In this document: positions 11,340 through 24,500 of the stretch, piece after piece
Position numbering within the stretch: the stretch's first letter is position 1
Layout: each line of letters starts with the position of its first letter
Made by a program: the position numbers and the translations under genes
Source: Xiphophorus maculatus
Lineage: Eukaryota; Chordata; Actinopteri; Cyprinodontiformes; Poeciliidae
Direction: 5' to 3'
NCBI RefSeq assembly: GCF_002775205.1
Contig: NC_036460.1
Location: forward strand, 21,780,751-21,844,750
DNA length: 64,000 bases
The notes under the pieces: model-generated
Told to the model about the DNA's origin: nothing
Database searches by the model: none
What the model saw: only the letters and a program-made list of their open reading frames with translations

Positions 11340-12460
11340 TCAGCCACTCTGGTCCTCCTGTCCCTCTTTGGCTTCAGAGCTTCTCTCTCTCAGAAATCCT
11401 CCAAGATGTGATAACAGAGATGCTTCTCTGTGCTTCACCAGCATTTTCTCTACCTCCTGGTAGGACACAAATCAGCAAACACACAACACATGGAAGAAAC
11501 TGGTTAGACTTAAAAGTCTGTAAATCCACATTTAGACTGCCAGTAAGCAGATTATCAGATCTGAACAGAAAAGCAAAAGTAGAGCCACATACTATGCCTT
11601 TAGGTTCATACAGAGAGGGAATTTCCAGTTCTTACATCTTCAGACAGTAGTCCTCTGCTTGGTTTATGAAGCCTATGTAGCAGTGAGACAACATGGGGCT
11701 CTGACAGCGCCTCCTTTAGGTCACCCTGCTCCTGAAACCCAACACACAAACTTGGTTCCAGTCCAGAACGGATGCTCAGTCTGGCCTGAAAGAGCTCTTG
11801 CAAACAATCCTGTAGAGTCTGGCAGGAAGTGAACAAAAAAAATAAATTAGACAAATGCTCCTTTGAAAGCACTTACAACTTCAACCTTCAGTTATATAGC
11901 ATTTAAAATGCAGGCGTTATTTAGATTTCTTCAAATCTTATAGATTTTCATTCACCTTGAAGAAAAGTCTCTGGAAGGCTGGACTAAAGTCGGCGCTCAT
12001 GTCATTGGTTTTAATGTGTGAGAGACAGTGAAGGAGCATGAGAGAGAACCCACCGACACACTGCAGCCTCTGACGGCGGATAAAGAGTATCTCCTCTGCT
12101 TCCTGAGCATATGCAAAATAAAGTTAGTCATGAATCACTTAAACATCTTGCAGATGGACTAAAACACAACATGCATGACCCATTACTAAAATAATTTCAG
12201 CAGACTGCATTTTGTTATGTTTAAAATATGGATTTGATGAATTACATTAACTGTATTATGTCAGTCAGAAAACTTTAAGGTCTGCAGCCCTTGTTTGTCT
12301 AAGACTGGAGCAGTTTGAACTTTGAAGCTGATTCTGAAACTAACCAGAGACCACAACCTGGGTCAATGAAAATTACAGTTCCACCACAGGTTTTATTTAC
12401 AAGAAATCAAGAAATCTGCTTTGGTTTGGCCTTATTATTTCAGCTCTCTGTTCCCGCAAC

Positions 12461-12530
<70 letters not shown>

Positions 12531-15500
12531 CTAAAGAACTGAAAAAAGTTGAGCAAGTGCTGTTTTATTCCAGTTTTAATACCAATTTTGTGAAATATTA
12601 GCAATAAGGCTATTTTTCTTAAAACAATTTTGATGAGATGAGTTTGCTGGCAATCCAGCACAGTAACACCATGTGGTCACTGACTCATCACAGACTGTGT
12701 AAACTTCACTCTGAAGTTTAGGCAGCATAGATTGTGTCCCCCCTCCTCTCTTTCTACAGACTTTGGGACCTTGATTTCCAATTTAAATGCAAATTCAACT
12801 TTCATCTGAAAAGAGGACTTGGAACCACAGAGCAACAATCTTGTTCTATTTCTCCTTTTGTCCAAATAGTTTTTGATGCAGTGTCTCCAACCTTTTGCTT
12901 GACAATCATCTCAAGGCTATGGCCATCCTGGCTAATGGTGAACCTTTTCCAACCACAATTTGTCCTTCCACTCAACTTTCTATGACAATCACTCCTGCTG
13001 CATTCTACAGCATTCTGTGAACAGGCAGCTTCTTTAGCATCGACATTCTATGGGTTACTCTCCTCGTGGAGGCTGCTGCTGAGTGTTTTCTTTACAGTGT
13101 GTCTGTCAAATGAGCTGTCTTCCTCCTGATGGATTAGCCTACTCACCCAGACTAAGAGATCATTTAATCACAGGTGTCAAACTCCAGTCCTCGAGGGCCG
13201 CAGTCCTGCAGTTTTTAGATGTGCCACAGATACAAAATGCTGGAATGAAATGACTTAATTACCTCCTCCTTGTGTAGATCAGTTCTCCAGAGCCTTGCTA
13301 ATGACTTAATTATTCTGTTCAGGTGTGGTGCAGCAGAGGCACATCTAAAAGTTGCAGGACAGCAGCCCTCGAGGCCTGGAGTTTGACCCCCCTTAGAGGC
13401 TCAGGAAACTTGTCCATGTGTCAGTGAATTGGATGATTAGAGTGACACCCTGAGTGTCCAATCATGAGCAGCTGCATTTTGGGATATCATTATCGGTAAG
13501 CCATAATAGTTATAATAAAGACTTGACATACTTCACTCAATGTCTAGCAACTCAGGGTAATGAGTTTTACTTTCTGAAATGTAACTTTTTAATTTTTTAT
13601 GACTAACAGATTTTTAATTTTTTGAGACTAATTGATTTTTTATTTAAAGTGAAGGGGCAGAGTGTTTCCTCAGAAGAATAAGAAGTTCAGTTCTTAACAT
13701 GGGGCTACAGTAAAAAGATGCAAAACAACTGGACGTAATTCTGGTTTGTTTACCTTTTTTCAGTTGTCACCTGCGTAAATGTGTTACATACAGCTAGGAG
13801 AGATTGCTCTTTAGATCAAGATGGCTGTGTGGAAATCGAAAGTCTTTGAGACGTAGTCTGAGGTTGAAAGAGAAAGTTGTGTTTTGGAGACATTTCAAGT
13901 ATAGACGCTGTAGCTACGTGATCTATTGGGGTGTAATTTTGTTGAAGGCAAGAGAAGAAGGTGTTGGTGTAAAGGAGACCCAGCTTTGATAACTTTAGCA
14001 ATAAATAAAGCGCACAGTGAATTCTATTAAAACCATTTATTTTTCCAAACCATGGGACAATGTTTAGTAAATTGTGTAGTTTAAGAATTTTTTTTTAAAC
14101 TAGAGTGATGATGCTGGTCCAGTCAGGAAGCAGCAAAATTATTATAACTGTATAAGTAACTTGAAAATAAATCTTGGCATATATACCGTCATAAAGCAGT
14201 ACTTTACCTGATAAAAGAAAGAGTTCCTGAAGGCGTTGTTTACATAGTTGTTGTTTGGCAGGCTCACAGCTATCTGAAGTGAAACAGCTGGAGTCTGTAA
14301 CAAAGGAAGAAAAACTCTAAGGTATTTTCATTTATCTGAAGTTTTATGGAAACCAGCAAGGTAAACGTCCCTTTCACTAGTTGCACTTTGAAAGGACATA
14401 GACAAAACTTATTAATAGAATATTCTATGATTTTCTCACAGCATAAATCTTTAAAAAAAAAAGCTAAATATCAACAATTGTGTTTCAATGCTTATTAATT
14501 CATGATTCCTGTCAAAGTGAAACCTGAGCACCAACCAGTTTTAGATTATGCAGCATGTCAATCAGGAATAATCCATGCTGGTAGACCAGGAACTCTCTGG
14601 GGTTTAGGACTGAAAGGTCCAAAGGGATCAGCTCTCCTTCGCATTCCCACTGGGCATCCAGGACATCCACAAAACCGTTTTCTCTGTCTAGATAAAGTAT
14701 GAGATTACTCAAAATTAAATTATATAAATTGTGTTCTTTTTTTTTCTCCTCCAGATGGTAGTTTGACTCCTTGCAGTAGTGGACACCAACTAAAACAGAA
14801 GGTATTTGTACATTTGACCAAACATCTCCAGTGTTCATGGATGAAAATTTCTGAACTCACTACTAAGTTCTTGTCCAAGTAAACCAGCCTTCCCAGCCCA
14901 GGCCTTCAGCCGCAGTTCCAAATCCCTTAAAAACCGGAAGAGAGGAGAGACCTCCACCAGCCTCTTCCACTGCTCCTCTGAGGGGCACAAATAAGTTCAT
15001 GAGATGTCTATTCCATAAATGCATCCTTGTTTTGATGTTAGTAAATGTACAGTTTTGGACTAAAGTCCTAATAAGACTTATATTATAAGGAATACCTGGA
15101 GTAGTAGTGACGGCTGTATGTGTAGACTGAGCAGGGTCCTTTGTCTGCTGACTCTCTGTAAAGAAACCAAGACCATCATGTGGATAGATCCTGGGCTTAG
15201 GTAGACGTGCATGACAGAAAAAACACAAACAGCAAAAATCTGAGCGTAGATAAATTTAGTAACCCTAAAGCTGTGACAGACGACTCTTTAGATCACATTT
15301 AGGCTGGAACTGAGGTGAGGACAGTATTTGGAAAATATAATTTGAAAGTTGGAGATGAGCTTATGTCACTTAAAACGGTCGAGGGCTTTTCCAAGGCCAT
15401 AATCAGAAAAATTGTAAAATAACTCACAACTACACAGCATTTATTTACACTTGAAAGTCCTAAAATATAAAGTCAGGTGCACCTAATGAGAAATTCATTA

Positions 15501-18500
15501 CTTTAAAGGAATTTTGCTCTTTTTAGACATCAGACATTTAATTTGAAGTGATCCTAACTGTGGAAGTGAGAGTGGAAGCATTAAAACAGCTTTAAAACGC
15601 CTTTAGAAAGGAAACTCTAGCGGCATCTGAGTCTTGTAAGGGGCTTAGAAATGTCTCAAGATTATTTCAAATGGGCCATTCCAATGTTTTGAATGACCTC
15701 CACTTGTAGACTATGTTCCAGACATCTGCTGATATGTCCAGGTCTGGCCATTCAAGCAAGCTCACCCTTAAGACAGGCTGCTTTAAGTAACTTATTTACC
15801 ATAAGTATTAAAGTGTTATATTCTGAGAAGTGAAAATCATTTTTGTCACATCTTATATGAATTTTGATTTAGATTAGCTTGATGCTGTTAAAACCTGTCG
15901 CTTTTGGAGTTTCTTTCCATCCCTTTGGGCTTTGTGTTTCTATGTTGGTTTGCAATTCTGGTTATTTTAGTCTTTGCTCATGTTCTGTCATTGATTGTCA
16001 TCTGTTCTGTGTTTCCTGGTTCACTCAGAATTTTTACTCAGCGCCTCGACCCCCCGTCCTCCGTCAGTCGTCGATGAACAACTCACATTAACCTTCAATC
16101 ATGAGAAAGGCACAAATACACAATACACTTCTGTTTTGGCAGCTGAAACTTAAAGAGAGGAAGGTTTCATGCTGCTTCTAACCATTGTTCACTGTACAGC
16201 CTGAATTCTGAGTTTTTTGTATGCTACCGCTTTCTGGAACAGACTGAACAGCAGCTAACCACATTTTGCTTCACCACATGTTATAAGAACCACGTACATC
16301 TACCATTTACAGAAAGAACTACTACAGAGTGCACAGCATTTCCCACAGGAGAGTTAGATGAGGGCGGTTGTTAAATCTCACCCTGCGAGTGAACACCAGA
16401 CGATGCAGTCTGTCCTTGTGAGCAGGTCCGGAGGATGCCGTCCTGGGTTTCAGCAACATTTACAGGTTCTCTCAGATACTGGGTTGAGTTCCCTTTTGAC
16501 ACATAAGGGAGACATTTACTCTGCTTTAAACAAGTGAGGAATCAATTTAAGGGATTCACTGCAAATAAGAGACATGGATGTTGAATTCAGGGTGTTTGGT
16601 GCCTATCTCCAATGAGCGTGATGAGTGAGAGACAGGGTGAAACCTGGACTTTAGTCCATCAAGAATCACACCTAATGTTTGTGTGTTAGTATTACTTTTA
16701 AATGTTAACACTGAGATTTCTTTATCGTTCACAAACTTTGTTTGAATGTTATTTTCTATCGGCAGGGCAAATTGGGCCATTTAGATAGAAAAGTGGTATA
16801 GTAAACACTACGTATCGTCACTGAAAGTACTTTGCCATGTTCTAACATCTAAAAATTATTTACTTATATTTGTGTCTGATTGTATTACCTTTAAATGTTA
16901 CATCTGATGTTCTGTCTAGTTATTCAATACTTGATCAGTCTTTATATGAAATACTTTTTTATTCTTAATTGAGTAATTTCTTGGACAGCTATTTTTTAAC
17001 TTTTGTTGACGTGGTGATGTCCTACTTGGATACAGTTTTTGGATACTCTAACCATCTCCAGTTTTAAATAATTTATGTCTTATGGCATAATGTCTTCCAA
17101 CAACCCTCAAGTGACAGATTCACACGCAGTAATGTGACAGGGTTTAGTAAGAGAGGAGTAACAAGAAGAAAACATATTCAAAATCAAAAGGCAAATAGAA
17201 TAATTTTAAAAAAAGTCTGCAAAACAGAAAAAAATGCTTATTTTGGGGGGGAAATAATTGTAATTTGCAGTACAGAATTCTGTGTACTCTATTTAAAACT
17301 ATACTCACGAATAATGCAGATGAAAGTGTCCAAATGTGGGTTTTTACTGATGTCTAAATGTTCAAAGGTTGGGACTTTTAATGTCTTTCTTTTGGTTAAA
17401 TGAGGAAAGGATTTTTTTTTATCAGTGTAACCTTCTGGCCTGCATAAAGGCGAAGACTGACATAACTGAAACACCTGGATGTCCGGTAATTTCTGGGAAG
17501 AGAGTGATAATAAAGCTAACTGGAAGTTGCTGAGATCTGTTTACAAAACAAACTGATGTAACTGAATTTTTCCACTTCCTTATATCAGATCCTTCCTTTG
17601 ATCTGCTCTGAGGAAACCGCAGAGCTGTGCAACCTCAGCACACAACCTCAGTCTGAATTACATTCTCAACAATGTGAAACGGTTTGAGCATACTTTTAGC
17701 CAGCTGATAGGGCATTGTTATGCAGCAGACTCCAACATTTAGAGAGTAAAATTAATTGACGTGAAAGTTAATTTCACATGGGCTCCTGTGCTACACATGA
17801 GGTTTGACAGACTGAGTGCATTCAAGTTCTCAAAAAATACTGAACCTGTTCTCAGGGCCACGGTCAGGTCTACAGAGCGAATCATAAGGTTGACCTTCCA
17901 GCAAACAGGGACTTGAACAGATCTAGGGTCCGGAAAATGGGAGCAAAAATCTCAGCTGACCCCACACATCCTGGATCCACATTGTTTAGACTCAGGTCAG
18001 CACAACAGAGAGCTGATTAGAAAAACACCCATCAATGAGGTTGTTTCTTCACCCCAGGCTGTCTCTCTGATGAACACCTAACAATTCCAGATTGCCCACA
18101 TAGATACTGTACATAGTTCCACAAATTGTCTTGTAAATTGTTTATTTGTCATGTATTTATACTATTTTACATAGTTTTATTCTTTTAGAAAGGCCCGTTT
18201 CCTTTTTGATCGCAAACAAATCTCTTGGTTGAATGAAAATCAACCTACAACGAGCATGAATAGGTTCGGGCCTAACTATATCTAACAAAGAACATACCTT
18301 TCACCACTGGAACAGAGGTTGTCCACACTCTGGATGGGATCTCCAAGCAAAACTCCTGCTTTCTTGACAAGCCTAAGACATGCCAGAAAACAGACTTTCA
18401 CAGTAAACAACCTGTAAACCTTTTCTTTGTCCTCAGTAATTCCACGAGTAAAGACCAGCACTGGTGTTTTTAATGTGAGATATGTGATGATGCAGTTGAT

Positions 18501-21500
18501 TAATGCTCCTCTACCGGAGATTTGCTGGTTGCACATGTTGGAGAACAGGTCTGTTGAAGGTTTTTCTTCCAGGATCACACTCAATCTTTCAAGCAGAGGA
18601 ACAACCCTCTGTTGGAGCAGAGCCATCATGGTGATGTTTGACTTATATTCACTACATTGGACCAGGCCATAGTCTTTGAACCAAAACTGTCCACCAAGTA
18701 CTGCCTAAACAGCCACACAGAAAATGGGAACGTTACAAGAGTTAACAATTGAAGTTGCACCTCAGTGATGATTAATTGCATCTACAGAGATGCAATTAAT
18801 CCATCTCTGTATGTGATGTGTTACATACAATATTTAGCTTTTTAAAAACATATATCCATTTGTAGATAACATGTCTTGTAAATCTTATAAGGTCTTCTGT
18901 GTTTTCACCTGGGCTGTGTTGGCACGCAGCCGAGAAACAAGTCTGACAAAATGGAGCGACGTGAGAGCAGAATCCACCGCTGTCTGTGTGGAACAACACT
19001 GCTCCCTCAATTCTCTGTGCCTGAGCTCTCTGTCCTGAAAACCCAATGATTTTATACTGTTACTATCTTATGGTCAAAAGTGCTATTGTTGAGAACAAAC
19101 CTAGACTTGCTGAAGCATTTTTTAAAATAACTATTTCAGGCCAAAAAAAAGCCCCCGCCGTGATGTCAGAAATAAGCCTAGAAACAATTGTTCTTACCAT
19201 CGCATGGAGGTTTGTAAACCAGTCTCCTGGCTGGGACGTCCATTTCTCATTGTCTTGTTGCAGCTGATCCATGCACACATCCAGCTTATCAAGGCCAGAC
19301 ATAAGGGCTGAGTGCCAACCACACTGCTGGTCCCATTCCTCTTCATCGCCTACAATCAGCCATGAATATTCATACCTTATTGTGCTGCAATGCAAATAAA
19401 ACACTGCAAAGTGGCATTATGCTTAATCCGGCATCTTGGAAGTGATATTACCGCACGTAAGGATAGGTAAGATATGTGGGGGCAGGACCAGAGCCAAGAA
19501 TGAGTGCTGAGCTGCTCTTCTCTGGACCTCAGTTTGTGCAGTATCCTGCAGCTCGACAGCTGCCTCTTTCAACTGCTTCCCTGACCACCGCACCTACAGG
19601 AATATACAAACTATTCATTCAAGCTCGAATAAAGCATACAGACACACACACACACATCCTCTTGCAAAGCTCAAAGAGCAAAGATGCCGTTAAAAAAAAT
19701 ATTTCATCTGTTTTTATTTCTACACATTCAAAAGCTTGAAAAGTCTTGAATTGCTTCCTCTATGAATGCACAAAGCTCTTCTTTAAAAACAGCATAAAAA
19801 CTCTCCCTGCTGACCTGATGAGAATTTGCATCTGTGACACTGGAGAGATGCTGGCATAAAGCTGAGTCCAGATCGATGAGGATGTCTTCCTCACGCTGCC
19901 TCTGCTGCTGCCAGTAAGAGTTTCTCACACACATTTCTCTCTGCAGCGCCTCCACCTGACACAGAACAGAAAAAAAATAATAAACTGAGCAAGATCCAGC
20001 TCAGTTATCTGCCTTATTCCTACATGAAATATCATCCACGTGTCTTCATTTACTACATTATAACTTTTGATTTAGGGATTTGTGCACCTACTTGCACACC
20101 ATCAGTTTGCTCTGTCATCATCAGCCAGAATGAAGATGTCATAGGCACAATGTTTTTGCTGGGCACATCCAACCTTGCTCCAACTACTGGGGCCAACAGC
20201 CCAGTCACTGGATCCACAGCCTGAGCTCCATAACGGATCGCCACCAAGCCTGTCAGGTGCAAGCACATGCTTGACTCACTGATACAAATATCTTGCATTA
20301 TTCTAAAATGAATAAAATGAAGAATTGCAGGTTCTTGTTATTATCAACATGCCTTTTCCTTTTGGGTCCTCCATGGTTCCTGCCAGAGGAATTGCATTTC
20401 CAGAGACAGGATCCCTCTGGCACCCAAGCACAGGAACACTCAGACCAGATCCCATAGGGTCAAGATACTCCATCCCCAAGAGAGCTGGCAGACACATATC
20501 TGAAGCTGGCAGAGGCATTTCGCCTGATTCATACCACAAATATGAGTAAATTAAATAAACTTAATTAAAAATAAAGATCATATAAAATCAGGTAACATAA
20601 GGCAGAACAAGATTCTTACTAAAAAGAAAGACTACCAGTACAATCAGACATTGTTGTTTTCTTAGCCTCAGACGCTTGCTAATGGCATTATAGAACTTTA
20701 CATCAACCTTAAAAAGCAGATCTAGCACAAAATAAGTAAAGATGTTTTTTGTTCTACATGGTATTTCAAGTCATTTCTCCATTAAAATGAAAACTAATAG
20801 TGTAAAGGTTAAATTTAGGCTTATAAGAGAAACTGGTCACATGCTTAGTTCTATAAAGGGTAGCTGTCTGTGATATGTAAAGGTCAAGTGAAAAGACTTT
20901 GGGTTAGGAAATGTGTGTTCCTCTTAGGCTACTGACTTTCTTAAATGTCAGAAGTAAAAAAATAAAGACGCTTTTGTCTGCACATGTGTGCTCACTGCTC
21001 ATTGGCCGGCTCTGTCTCAGTTTCAAAACAAATATGGTGGATAAGTTGAGTGTTCCACTTTCACCGAGACAGCTTATGAAGGCTGCCACTTTCATAGGCC
21101 AAAGTGGCAGCCTCACTTCTATCAGACTGTCCCAGATGGGTGTTTTTTCATGAGGATTCCTTACCCAGTGTCCCACCATCCTGCTGCAGATGCAGAGTCC
21201 AGTCCAGCAGCATCTCAAACCTGGTCCACAGCTGCAGCCCACAGTGCAGACTCCTTTCCCAGGCCTGCTCAAGCTCCTTGCTTGCAGCTAGAAGATCAAC
21301 CAGTCGACCGCTTATATTCTCGTTGCCTGGATGGCTCTGCATATTTTGTAGAGTCGGGTCTGAACCCCAGTCATCAGTTAGCGGTTTCAGGAGGTCCAGT
21401 GTTTTAAGCATCTCAGCCAGAACCTGAACCAAATAAACATCTCTGTCACTCAGGTAATGTATTATAGAATAGAATAGAATAGAATAGAATAGAATAGAAT

Positions 21501-24500
21501 AGAATAGAATAGAATAGAATAGAATTACTTTATTCATCCCAGCAGGGAAATTATTTCGCAGTTACAGCAGCATAGAGACAAGACATGCTGCTGTAATTGC
21601 TTTACGAAGCAACTTTGCAAATTTACAGTTTTAGCGTTGCTGGTTTACTCTCAAAGTCTGTGGTTGTATTATTTATTACACGTTTCATAAAACATAGCTC
21701 ACCAGGAAATGAGAAGGGAAAACTAGACACTTTCCTCACAGCTTGGTAGTTTCCTGTACTGGTATCGTGAAAAGTATTGAACATCAAGTCATATTTTTAC
21801 TGGAGTTGGAGTTAATCAAGCACCTTGTTGTCTAATAATGCTTGATATCCTCCTGCATGAGGCACCAGCTGTCCGGCCCTGATGGTGACTCCTCCTACTC
21901 TCACCATCTGCCCACTCAGAGGTTCGGTGAAGACCTCACCGAGTAGCGCTCCACCTACTGGTTGTACATCTCCTACAGGACAAGCAGAGTAAGTCCAAAT
22001 GACAAAAGAGCTGTAATTTATGTATTAACAGACATCTAGCAACACTCACCTGTTACCAGATCTAAATGGACCCCAACAGTGAGCACAATGTTCCCTGTCC
22101 TGGAGTCCAGCATGGGATAACCAATTTGTATTGGCTGAAGCAGGCGGGAGAGTGGGCAGGTATGCAGCCTTCCCAGGGGGTAAACTAATCCAGTCTGTGG
22201 GTGGATAGTTACTGCCAGGGTGGGTACGGGAATGCCTGTGTCTGGATCTGCCACGGGCATGCCCAATTTTAACCTATGACCTGGTTTCAGGCCTTTGAGA
22301 CGAATGCAAGGCAGGGGCAGCTCTGAGGGGCAGGAGGTGGGAAAAGGAAGAAATGGAAGGAGGGGACGGTCCAACTTTCTGATATCACCTGATGCAATGA
22401 AAAGCACACAAGATATTTTTTTCACATTACAATCGAGGAAGACAGTTTATTCAACTGGTGAACTGAAAGGAAAATGGTTTCAAATTGTTTAATGAGTAAA
22501 AGTCAGAAAAATTTGACATACCTCTGTATTTACTCCCAGCAGTCAAAACGTTTTAGAACCACAGTTAATTATTTTACAATTAGCCTCCATCTGTTTTGCA
22601 CATCTGTATACTGAATTTTTTACCCCTTGTTCTTTGCAATAAAGCTTGAGCTTACGCACACTGGATAAAGGGAGCATATGTGATTATAATTTTTAAGTAA
22701 TGCCTTGATTTAATGACTGTCTTAATTACTTTTTGCCACTGTTCTAGGAGTAATGTCACTTCAGTTCAGTTTATTGCATTTATATAAAGCTAATACACAA
22801 ATATCATCTCAAGGCACTATTACATACAAAAAAACCTATTGTATATACAGAAACATAAAGCCAAATCATTCCAATAACATGAACAAATTATAAGTCAATG
22901 ACATACATTCCAATTCCATCCTAGCTCACAATACTGTCACATCCAGATTATTATGCCAACTGGTAAAAACTAACTCACTGAGTAAGTGACCTTGCAGCAA
23001 TCCCTGCTACTGAACAAGCAGGTGGCGATAGTGGGCAGCTGATGACATTAAGTTGTGAAATCCCTTGTAATGTGTTTGTAGGGAGCATGTTGTTTTACCT
23101 AAATCCTTCCAAAACTTCTCCATTAATGTTATCCCTGACCTGCCTGCTATGTTCCTTGGTCTTTCTGCAGTCTGTTCTCTATCTCTAAAAACCTCTAAAC
23201 ATTCACAGAACAGCAGTATTAATATTGTAGACATACACTCAAATGGACTCTATTAATGATGTATCTCCTGAAGGATTCAATTTCACATTCATTTCATTTC
23301 ACAAGTATTAACATTAATGGAAATGTCCAGCCACCCCACCACTGAAGAAGTTTTGTGTCCCAGAGTGTCATGATTTGCGGTGAAGGTGGTGAGGCAGATG
23401 AGGCAGACGCAGGTTGAAATGAAGAAACTTATGATTTTAATGATGAAGTCAGCGATACAAAATCCAAAGTCCAGGCAGCACAGAATGAGCAGAAGGCTAA
23501 TAGTTCACAACTGGTAGAGCAAAAGACAACGAGAGCAAACAAGACAGCTAGAGAAGTACCCACCAAAGTACAAGGAACACAGGTGGGTTTAAATACACAG
23601 GGAGACAATCAGAGGAAACAAGGAGCAGGTGTAACTAATCAAGTGGTAGATGGGACAGACTCCACAGAACACAGGAATCTAAATAAACACACAGAAAAAC
23701 TCAAATCCTCACACAGAGATGAATATATGATGGTGTGCAATGTGTGTATCAACCTCCAAAAAAAAGCACAAGAACTTCTGAAAATGCTGGCTGAAGGTGG
23801 TAAGAGAGCGTCATTATCGCCAGTAAAATGGGCCATGTATTTACATGGGCTAAAATTGCTAAAAAACAGGCAATTACTCCAATTACTTAGAAAACAGCCA
23901 GACTCCAGCTTGCAAAGGCACTGAAGGACAAAACACCTATTTGTTAGAGGCATGTCCTGGGCTTTAATGAAATTGAAATTGAAGTATTTGATCATAGTGA
24001 CCATCACAGAGAAAGCCTGAGAAAGCCATCCCAGATGTTGCTGCAAAAGAGACTGGTACACTTCACAAAATAGATGGCATCCTGGGGAAAGAACATTTCA
24101 TGTATATATTGAAGCAACATTTCAAATCTTTAGCCAAGAGGTTCAATCTTGGCTGAAGAAACTTGGGTAGAGTTGGGTTTTCCTAATAGTCAATGTGTTA
24201 AAAAGTGGTTTAAGAACAACAAAGTCAATGTTCTGGAGTTGTCTTCAAAAACACTGATCCGGGTCTCATAGAAAATGAGTGGGCAGGGCTGAAAATGTTG
24301 AAAGGTTTCCAGCAAACTATTGGGTGAAGCTTGTGGAAGAACACCCAGAAGATTTGACCCAAGTCATACGGTTTAAAAGCCAATTCTACCAAATACTGAA
24401 CCATTCACATTGTATTTTAACTTCAAAATCTAAAAAATAAAAGAGTTACTTAGCTATCTATCAACATAGTTATTTACGTATTTAGTAAGCTAAAATCATT

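Noticed and set aside
18298-18514. Open frame running on from exon 25 of the large gene, which could make one long exon to 18298
   Set aside because: Ending exon 25 at 18515 (G|GTAGAG) and using a separate exon at 18298-18372 keeps phase 1 on both sides and links correctly to exon 27. The read-through version ends in a phase that leads to a stop in exon 27.
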